A stretch of DNA of 64,000 nt from Melanocharis versteri (lineage: Eukaryota > Chordata > Aves > Passeriformes > Melanocharitidae). The notes below the pieces were generated by a model. That model saw only the letters and a list, made by a program, of their open reading frames with translations. It did no database searches and was not told the DNA's origin. The stretch covers positions 1,250,082 through 1,314,081 of the forward strand of contig VZTG01007794.1 in the NCBI GenBank assembly GCA_013397845.1, given 5' to 3'. Every line of letters begins with the position of its first letter. Positions within the stretch are counted from its first letter, which is position 1. The position numbers were made by a program, and so were the translations under genes. Below are positions 60,501-64,000 of this stretch, piece by piece.

Positions 60501-63186
60501 CACTAAAAAGAAAATGACAGGTAGTCTATGTTCGCAATACAAAAAGAACAGAGGACCTCTGTGACTTTTTTTTTACCTTTTTAACAACATAATTGTTATA
60601 AATAGATTATAAATTAATTTGGGATTTTTAAATTAATGTTCTCACAATATAATGTGTAACAGAGTGCAAGAACAGAGGTCAGGGGAGGCATGCACTTAAA
60701 TTCAGCCAAATATTAAAATCAGAACTGGAAGACACATCTCATCAGTATTAATTACCAAACAATTATGCCTGAGTCCTGGAAATGCTGTTCACATTCAAAT
60801 ATTTGATACTGAAAAGGATTTATAAAATATAAATGCTTAGCAGCTTTAGAAGCCAGCATTCTACACGGTGACAAACAGTTTTGCCCACATTGCAAATAAT
60901 TTGACCCACCTTGTACTTTTCCTGAATGCCTCAAATTTCAAGCATCTAAACCACAGAATTAGAGAAACTCTGCCACTCTATAAACTGGCAGGAAACAACA
61001 GGAATCCATCACATCTCCAGCTATAACAACAGTGTCAGGAACAGAGGCTGGGTGCAGCTAGGTTAGCCAAAACCCAGCTTGCAGAATGGCAGTTGTTATA
61101 TGAAGCAATCTTGCTGGGCCTTGACCTCAGGTGATGGAAGTGTAGAGCAAAAGGAAAATTTCTGCCCAGCCATCTGGGTGTAATCAAAGAAGGGATGTAC
61201 TCATTTGATATCTATTGCAACTTTAACCAATGGGCAAGAAAAGGGAATTTTGTTGTGACAATATTATTTATATGTAGGAAGTGTGGTAAAGGTTATTAAA
61301 GAGTATAGTTTTTGTGAAATATTATATTTAGCTACAGATCCTGCAGTCATTTACTATTCAGCAGTCATCAGGTATTTCAGCATCACTCAAAGCAAAAGGT
61401 TAAGGTTACTCATATTCTAAGTTTGCTTTCCTTGACCTTTGGGAAATTGGATTCTTCTTATACAAGAAGCATTTCTGCAGTGTCCAGTAAATCACCAGAC
61501 AAGCTCATATTTTATGAGGGTTTGGGCTTTTTTTTGGTGTGTGTGCACTTTTGCAGTTCAACATTTTTTTGAGCTTTACACATGGTCTGTCTTCAGAACA
61601 CTTTCATATCCTCAAGCAGATGGAGGACAGCTGCAAAGCAGAATAAAGCCACCACTTCACAGAATGTCTCTCACTGGAAACTTCAAGAGGAAGAAATGGG
61701 ACAATGCTGTACCAATACAGTAAACTCCCATTTTTTCCTCTGTTTATTCCTCCATCCTTTGATCCACTCCCTGAAAGCCCTATCCCAAGTTTCTTAGATA
61801 AAAGTATTCCATTTTCTAAATTTTCCACTCTACTAAAACTTCCCAATGTAAGTAGAAAACTTCACCAAAGACGGAATAAAAGATTCTTTGCCTCTCCTCC
61901 AAGCCTAAATACAAACTGATACTGATTCATGTCATGCCAAAGTCAACCAATGACGCATCAATCCCTTGAGCTACAAAACACTAACTCTTTCCTGTGCCAT
62001 TATGAGGCAAAATACCTGGCAGGACAACCATACTAATCTCGTGAATCTTAGAATACTCAGAAAAGTTAACTTTAAATAATACTCCTTGATATCAGGACAG
62101 TAGAGCTACGCTCATTACAGAGGCTGCAAGCAACACAGCAGGAATACAGGCTTTAGATTACTCTGCTGTTAATTTTGACAGCAAAGAGCTGCTTGTCTTG
62201 CTTAGTATAAACCAAAAATATTCAGTGTAGGCCATCAAAAGATAAAACTGCAACAGTGCCTTTGAATTATTTTTCTCTAGAGATACTAGCAACCAGCAGC
62301 TGCTCTGTGACTGAACGGTGCATCACACGTGCTTTGGTGCAGTTCTGCTTCAATAAAGCAGCATCTGAGAAGCCCATGTAAGGGCGTAAACAAACTTTGA
62401 CAGAGACCACTGCATTTTGGCAGAGAACTACAAAACCTGTTTTTGCATGAATGTCTCTAACTTTTTCAAGAAAAAGCATAGTTAAAGCATAAGAAGGACA
62501 TTGAGAATCCTTAAGGTACAGTCAAATGAAAACAGAGCGTACTTTTTCAGAAATTTTTCCTTGTTGTCTATTCGAAGTGTTTTCAAAACAAAAAGGATGG
62601 ACGACCACACTGCATGGTCAACAAAAGAGGAGAAAAGTCTAAACCCTGTATTATAGATTCCTTTTTCTTCCATTATGGTCATAAGCATACCAAGCTCTGG
62701 CCATAGTCTCAGGAAGCTCCTGTATCTAGGATTGTAAAAATGATTCAATGTTTCTTTTTTCTCTGTATACTATAAAATCAACATGCATGCCATTCATTCA
62801 AACAACACAAATGAAACCAGAAGAAACATACATGGAATGACTTCTTCCTTCTTGAGGGAGACTCTTCACTTTCCATTCTTTCTTGGTGTTGCAACAAAAT
62901 TTTAAGTTGGTTAACTAGGAAGACATAAAAACCAGTAAAACCAATAAATAATTACTTTTTTCATTGAAATTAGTGTAATTTCTAAAAATATTTAAACCAT
63001 TTGCTTTCAGAGTAATCTTACCTGCGTGACTGTGCTGCAGTTCCTGACTGGCTGCATTCCCACAGTCATCATTGTCCCTATCCACATTGTCACTGCCCTC
63101 GTCCAGAGAGGACTGGTCAAATCCAGTGCCATCATCACCTTTTGCCAAGGCATGTTTCAGCTGAGAGATGCTTTCACTGGCACGTT
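3382..63186 (-). CDS. SDCCAG8: SDCCAG8, centrosomal/ciliary coiled-coil protein (exons 2-16 of 18; both ends outside window)
   Basis: SDCCAG8 is a scaffold at centrosomes, the ciliary base and centriolar satellites. It is known to bind OFD1 and RABEP2 and to help recruit pericentriolar material. Loss in humans causes nephronophthisis-type and Bardet-Biedl ciliopathy. Fifteen exons read in order on the minus strand join in phase into about 646 residues with no stop; human SDCCAG8 has 713. Exons 2-6 encode a weakly conserved N-terminal part containing the well-kept INDQSQYINHLEAEVKF block. Exons 7-16 are almost continuous charged heptad coiled coil, broken in exon 8 by a CxxCxxH patch. The best-conserved stretch is exon 14 (ALQAQQREQELTQK). 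Skipping exon 2, 4, 5, 6, 8, 10, 11, 12 or 16 would keep the frame. Several junctions split an Arg codon as AG|A. Exon 1 and the last two exons are not in the window. Identity rests on residue-by-residue similarity to the human protein recalled from memory; I regard it as near certain. Confidence 0.97.
3960..4001. repeat. 19-base direct repeat, 23-base period
   Basis: AGGTTGAACTCTCAACAGT occurs at 3960-3978 and again, unchanged, at 3983-4001. GTTCAACCT at 3937-3945 is the exact reverse complement of AGGTTGAAC, so the cluster can also fold into hairpins. Confidence 0.9.
4056..4140. repeat. A/C-rich low-complexity tract
   Basis: About 85 bases of A and C with AAACCCC and CCCAAACCC words, in intron 15. 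It is the second-longest of the tracts of this type. Confidence 0.75.
9266..9290. repeat. (TA)/(TG) dinucleotide stretch
   Basis: A short compound microsatellite, TATATATATG followed by TGTGTGTG, in intron 15. Confidence 0.75.
10295..10403 (-). CDS. SDCCAG8: SDCCAG8 exon 15
   Basis: 109 bases, phase 1 to phase 2, TTTCTAG acceptor and GTTAGT donor. It encodes LTSQNTFIAKLKDECFVLAK and KLEQMSEKY. Human has LTSQNTFLTKLKEECCTLAKKLEQISQK. It lies in the C-terminal coiled coil. Confidence 0.96.
10404..12518 (-). other. SDCCAG8 intron 14
   Basis: 2.1 kb intron. The stretch nearest exon 14, about 11930-12480, has balanced base composition, few homopolymers and many short factor-binding-like words, unlike ordinary avian intron sequence. 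It is a candidate conserved regulatory element. The remainder is featureless. Confidence 0.7.
12519..12646 (-). CDS. SDCCAG8: SDCCAG8 exon 14 (most conserved segment)
   Basis: 128 bases, phase 2 to phase 1, TTTATAG acceptor and GTAGGT donor. It encodes LEKESIQHSISNEAKARALQ, then AQQREQELTQKMQQMEAQHE. It differs from human at about 8 of 42 positions, the highest match of any exon here. Two methionines near its end (KMQQMEAQ) would be the first in-frame starts for a transcript beginning in the CpG island of intron 13. Confidence 0.98.
21207..21220. repeat. Perfect 14-base palindrome
   Basis: CTGATCCGGATCAG is fully self-complementary. It sits inside an otherwise enhancer-like segment and includes a CpG, uncommon in this intron. 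Confidence 0.8.
26130..26640. promoter_or_regulatory. Intragenic CpG island, candidate internal or antisense promoter
   Basis: By eye I count about forty CpG dinucleotides between 26281 and 26640, in a window that is otherwise CpG-poor and AT-rich. GC content falls sharply on both sides. The island holds a CACGTG E-box (26237-26242), a TCTCGCG word near 26317, an AGGGGGCGC word near 26454-26462, and a YY1-type motif on the minus strand (26540-26548). CpG islands of this kind in birds usually mark active promoters. It lies in intron 13, about 13.5 kb upstream of exon 14 and 5.3 kb downstream of exon 13. Three isolated N bases show that the assembly is imperfect here. Whether it drives a short SDCCAG8 transcript or an antisense RNA cannot be told from sequence. 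Confidence 0.8.
26540..26548 (-). promoter_or_regulatory. YY1-type motif AGATGGCGG in the CpG island
   Basis: The minus strand reads CAGATGGCGGGG, close to the YY1 consensus AAGATGGCGGC. Such sites typically sit just downstream of a start site and point in the direction of transcription. Here that would be the same direction as SDCCAG8. Confidence 0.5.
28140..28166. repeat. CT-rich simple repeat
   Basis: An imperfect (CT)n microsatellite interrupted by GT and AT steps, in intron 13. Confidence 0.8.
30250..30345. repeat. A/C-rich low-complexity tract
   Basis: About 95 bases made almost only of A and C, built from CCAACC, AAACAAACC and AAAACCCC words. Similar shorter tracts occur at 4056-4140, 6015-6042, 13451-13470, 16030-16089, 18856-18884, 51761-51782, 57642-57660 and 59770-59822. 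Nearly all have A and C on the plus strand. Confidence 0.8.
31774..31811. repeat. 19-base head-to-tail tandem duplication
   Basis: TTGTAGTTCATAACTCACT at 31774-31792 is followed directly by TTGTAGTTCACAACTCACT at 31793-31811. They differ at one base, pointing to a recent local duplication. Confidence 0.9.
31956..32098 (-). CDS. SDCCAG8: SDCCAG8 exon 13 (AAG acceptor)
   Basis: 143 bases, phase 0 to phase 2, ending at a GTACCC donor. It encodes KIEKLGLELSGNKQRLEQAQ, then GAREECLKLTELL and SEHQLHLT, with a split Arg at the end. Human has EIEKLRIELDESKQHLEQEQ, AREECLRLTELL and SEHQLHLTR. The acceptor reads TTTTCTAAG, a less favoured AAG. The next AG, seven bases in, would break the frame. The exon stands alone between the two largest introns, 11.9 kb and 19.3 kb. 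Confidence 0.94.
32099..44002 (-). other. SDCCAG8 intron 12
   Basis: 11.9 kb AT-rich intron. The only items of note are an ETS-plus-YY1-like motif pair about 360 bases before exon 13, a T/G-rich tract at about 43515-43538, and a GC-richer patch at about 37750-38130 with a 125-codon chance frame on the minus strand. I see no mobile element. Confidence 0.8.
32453..32467 (-). promoter_or_regulatory. Adjacent ETS-like and YY1-like motifs upstream of exon 13
   Basis: The minus strand reads CTTCCGAAGATGGCC: an ETS core (CTTCCG) directly followed by a YY1-type AAGATGGCC. It is about 360 bases upstream of exon 13 in the direction of transcription. The pairing is typical of housekeeping promoters, but there is no CpG island here. 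Confidence 0.25.
44003..44119 (-). CDS. SDCCAG8: SDCCAG8 exon 12
   Basis: 117 bases, phase 0 (39 codons), TAACAG acceptor and GTAAGA donor. It encodes VCGEMRYQLNQTKMKKDEAE, KELREYRTKT and ELEIKDQ. Human has VCGEMRYQLNKTNMEKDEAE and LEIKDQ. A CTCF-like motif lies about 75 bases upstream in intron 11. The exon is in frame, so its skipping would give a clean deletion. Confidence 0.97.
44194..44207 (-). promoter_or_regulatory. CTCF-like motif
   Basis: The minus strand reads CCTGTAGAGGGCAC, which agrees with the CTCF core as I know it (CCASYAGRKGGCRS, allowing T at position 3). It lies about 75 bases before the exon 12 acceptor. Bound CTCF can slow polymerase and alter exon use, so an effect on exon 12 is possible. 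This is a motif match by eye only. Confidence 0.4.
45655..45668 (+). promoter_or_regulatory. CTCF-like motif, opposite orientation
   Basis: The plus strand reads TCAGCAGATGGTGC, matching the CTCF core except for T at the first and twelfth positions. With the minus-strand motif 1.45 kb away it forms a divergent pair. Confidence 0.3.
47132..47266 (-). CDS. SDCCAG8: SDCCAG8 exon 11
   Basis: 135 bases, phase 0 (45 codons), TTTGCAG acceptor and GTAAGC donor. It encodes VAVLEAQVERITREKNSLVN, QLEESQCQLAS and EMEMSK. Human has IAQLEAQVEKVTKEK, NQLEEIQSQLAS and EMDVTK in the same order. Coiled coil throughout. Confidence 0.97.
47267..49603 (-). other. SDCCAG8 intron 10
   Basis: 2.3 kb AT-rich intron with no feature that I can support. 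Confidence 0.8.
49604..49756 (-). CDS. SDCCAG8: SDCCAG8 exon 10
   Basis: 153 bases, phase 0 (51 codons), TTTTTTAG acceptor and GTATGA donor. It encodes ALVHCEQLKSEMERQKNYLE, then KELAAQ, KRADEKAALRQE and MKKEREDLAAM. Human begins ALIQCDQLRKELERQAERLE. The whole exon is charged heptad coiled coil. Skipping it would leave the frame intact. Confidence 0.96.
49757..52393 (-). other. SDCCAG8 intron 9
   Basis: 2.6 kb AT-rich intron. It has a 10-base inverted repeat at 50307-50340 and an A/C-rich tract at about 51761-51782. Nothing else stands out. Confidence 0.8.
50307..50340. repeat. 10-base inverted repeat, 14-base loop
   Basis: TTTGACAAAC at 50307-50316 and its exact reverse complement GTTTGTCAAA at 50331-50340 could form a short stem. 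The stem is too short for a typical microRNA precursor. Confidence 0.7.
52394..52532 (-). CDS. SDCCAG8: SDCCAG8 exon 9
   Basis: 139 bases, phase 2 to phase 0, ATGCAG acceptor and GTAAAT donor. It encodes ERDDLMDALVSVRQSMKEMQ, then QRESNACKQV and AEEANFEKTK. Human ERDDLMSALVSVRSSL and SEEANFEKTK align directly. It continues the central coiled coil. Confidence 0.97.
52533..54594 (-). other. SDCCAG8 intron 8
   Basis: 2.1 kb AT-rich intron. On the transcribed strand the donor is followed almost at once by an eight-G run (54580-54587). No other feature. Confidence 0.8.
54595..54783 (-). CDS. SDCCAG8: SDCCAG8 exon 8 (contains CxxCxxH patch)
   Basis: 189 bases, phase 2 to phase 2, TTTCTAG acceptor and GTAGGT donor. 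The donor is followed within two bases by an eight-G run (54580-54587). Both ends split an Arg codon as AG|A. It encodes KDLSESQKTCKDLEGRLKHQ, then GGLCLNCAQHEAVLAQTH and VHVQTIERLT. The GGLCLxCAQHEAVL block is nearly unchanged from human. It interrupts the coiled coil with a C-x2-C-x2-H pattern, at about residues 268-274 of the in-window peptide. Confidence 0.97.
56330..56351. repeat. AT-rich palindrome
   Basis: CAAATATTTT and AAAATATTTG form a perfect 10-base inverted repeat around a 2-base centre. Two AGATATG words follow it. Confidence 0.75.
56535..56687. repeat. Imperfect block duplication with an N between the copies
   Basis: The block at 56535-56620 is repeated at 56623-56687. The copies are nearly identical apart from a T/C difference, an A/G-type difference and 21 extra bases in the first copy (after TTTGATCAGT). 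A single N stands at 56621. The pattern suits two alleles joined end to end by the assembler as well as a true tandem duplication. Confidence 0.85.
56913..56977 (-). CDS. SDCCAG8: SDCCAG8 exon 7
   Basis: 65 bases, phase 0 to phase 2, CTAAAG acceptor and GTAAAG donor. It encodes ENLKLLYQEKVNILDAQIQS and ends on a split Arg codon. Human has EKLKLTYEEKCEIEESQLKF here. It is a short heptad segment that opens the main coiled coil. It is the smallest exon in the window. Confidence 0.94.
56978..58320 (-). other. SDCCAG8 intron 6
   Basis: 1.3 kb AT-rich intron with a short A/C tract at about 57642-57660. Nothing else seen. Confidence 0.8.
58321..58461 (-). CDS. SDCCAG8: SDCCAG8 exon 6 (fast-evolving linker)
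   Basis: 141 bases, phase 0 (47 codons). The acceptor is TTATTTTAG; the donor is the weak GTTGGT. It encodes a Ser/Thr/His-rich, probably disordered linker with few matches to human beyond NSW near its start and Ala-rich and VEL-type residues near its end. The donor is chosen because the reading frame then joins exon 7 as VEL-ENLKL (human LELEKLKL). A GTATTA site four bases further would shift the frame. Confidence 0.88.
58751..58876 (-). CDS. SDCCAG8: SDCCAG8 exon 5
   Basis: 126 bases, phase 0 (42 codons), CCTATAG acceptor and GTAAGC donor. It encodes a coiled-coil segment running from EELCGMK through AVLLENEELHHKLK to LKEQTLLDAS. Human has EELSGMK, VVVLENEGLQQQLK and LREQTLLDAS in the same order. 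An in-frame run-on into intron 5 soon ends, consistent with the donor chosen. Confidence 0.96.
58877..59270 (-). other. SDCCAG8 intron 4
   Basis: 394-base intron without notable features. The neighbouring intron 5 (58462-58750) is 289 bases and equally plain. Confidence 0.85.
59271..59384 (-). CDS. SDCCAG8: SDCCAG8 exon 4
   Basis: 114 bases, phase 0 throughout (38 codons), after a CTGTAG-type acceptor (CTACAG) and before a GTATCA donor. The first half is Pro/Asp-rich and variable. The second half, INDQSQYINHLEAEVKFYK, is almost identical to human INDQSQYIHHLEAEVKFCK and is the strongest landmark of the N-terminal third. It probably starts the first coiled-coil helix. Confidence 0.97.
59385..62831 (-). 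other. SDCCAG8 intron 3
   Basis: 3.4 kb AT-rich intron with an A/C-rich tract at about 59770-59822. Several 60-100 codon open frames on both strands near 61440-61920 overlap each other and look like chance. Confidence 0.8.
62832..62914 (-). CDS. SDCCAG8: SDCCAG8 exon 3
   Basis: 83 bases, phase 1 to phase 0, between a TTCCTAG acceptor and a GTATGT donor. It encodes VNQLKILLQHQERMESEESP followed by a basic SRRKK cluster. Human has VNQLKDLLRQQ, then SPSRRRK, at the same place. The basic cluster is the part of the N-terminus usually described as a possible nuclear-localisation signal. The intron separating it from exon 2 is only 107 bases (62915-63021), the shortest in the window. Confidence 0.95.
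63022..63186 (-). CDS. SDCCAG8: SDCCAG8 exon 2
   Basis: 165 bases, entering in phase 1 and leaving in phase 1. It begins after a TTTTTAG acceptor and ends at a GTAAGA donor. It encodes ASESISQLKHALAKGDD, matching the human ASRSIHQLTCALKEGD segment, then an acidic Asp/Asn-rich stretch, and closes on ELQHSHA (human ELQQSHA). The acidic middle is poorly conserved. The incoming codon is split, with its first base supplied by exon 1, which must lie above 64000. Confidence 0.95.
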
Positions 63187-64000
63187 CTAAAAAGACCCCA
63201 ACCACATCATTAGTCACAATAAACAACATAAAAGAAAGGACTTACTGGCTGATATTTCAAGTTGGGAAAAACACGAGAGAACTACAAACATTCAGCATGT
63301 GTCTAGCTTGACTACTTGACCTAAACTCAGACGCTGGAAGCAACTGTCTAATGCAAACAGCCAAAGCAACTACTATATTTGCACAATATTTACTAAATAC
63401 TAATTTTTCAGAGAAGAGCTATAAATAGCATCTTAGCCCCTCAATACATTAAGACTCTGCAGCAGCACAAGTAAAAATAGACTTGACCCTAAAATATTTC
63501 TTAGCATATGCACTTCTTGTACTTTTCAATGAACCTAAAGCTCATGCTACATTTTGCACAATATGCAGGACTGGGAAGCAAGAACAGTATTTCTGCATTT
63601 TAGTGATGCCACCACATATCATATAGCAATGTATCACACAATGAAACAAATACCTGAGTAAATGAAGTAATAACTCAGCAAACTGAGCCAACATAAAATA
63701 GTTATTTAATAAAGACTGATGACTTCTGAACAAGTGTGAAAAATAAATAACCACACTATTCTAGAAAAAAACAAAAAACAAAATAGAAAACCTCTATCCA
63801 GAAAAATATAAATATTTTCAAGAACTGGCTTACTGAAAGATGATACAGCAAAGGTTTTGTCTAATGTTCAATATCTTTTTTCCTTATATTCCTTTTTTAG
63901 TTTTTTTATTTCAGCTGACTTCACAAAAATCATAAACGCCAATCATAAATGCCATATCACTCTGATAAAGCTGAACATTTTCAATATGCCAAGAAAGAAA
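63187..64000 (-). other. SDCCAG8 intron 1 (3' part)
   Basis: AT-rich sequence upstream of exon 2 with no start codon context, no CpG island and no second exon. The promoter and exon 1 must therefore lie beyond the window edge. Confidence 0.75.

Noticed and set aside
61439..61919. Several overlapping open frames on both strands
   Set aside because: Mutually overlapping short frames of similar length on both strands with no homology; typical of chance.

Overview
The window is vertebrate nuclear DNA, most likely from a bird. It is AT-rich, about 3% of it is coding, and the coding part is split into short exons with GT-AG introns. I see no Alu, L1 or other mammalian repeat. The predicted protein is close to, but clearly distinct from, human SDCCAG8. 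Exons 2-16 fit in about 60 kb, against roughly 240 kb for the whole human gene, which suits a compact avian genome. I cannot name the species.

One gene accounts for all the convincing coding sequence: SDCCAG8 (also called CCCAP, NPHP10 or BBS16), a coiled-coil protein of the centrosome and ciliary base, read on the minus strand. I could place 15 consecutive exons base by base. I number them 2-16 by comparison with the 18-exon human gene. They run from 63186 down to 3382, total 1,939 coding bases (about 646 residues), and every junction is in phase with no stop or frameshift. Exon 1 (start codon, promoter) lies beyond 64000. The last two exons (C-terminus, 3' UTR) lie below position 1.

Layout: exons 2-12 sit fairly close together (63.2-44.0 kb). 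They are followed by two large introns, intron 12 (11.9 kb) and intron 13 (19.3 kb), then exon 14 at 12.5 kb, exon 15 at 10.3 kb and exon 16 at 3.4 kb. Most of the listed open reading frames are chance frames in introns.

The most interesting non-coding signal is an isolated CpG island at about 26.13-26.64 kb, deep in intron 13. It has the look of a promoter: dense CpGs, a YY1-type motif on the minus strand, a CACGTG E-box, and a plus-strand ATG in good context. It could be an internal promoter for a short C-terminal SDCCAG8 isoform, or the start of an antisense or bidirectional non-coding RNA. Other points of note are a divergent pair of CTCF-like motifs around 44.2 and 45.7 kb, a near-duplicate block split by a single N at 56.5-56.7 kb, strand-biased A/C-rich tracts, and several intron segments that read like conserved enhancers. 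I found no tRNA, rRNA, CRISPR array or intact mobile element.
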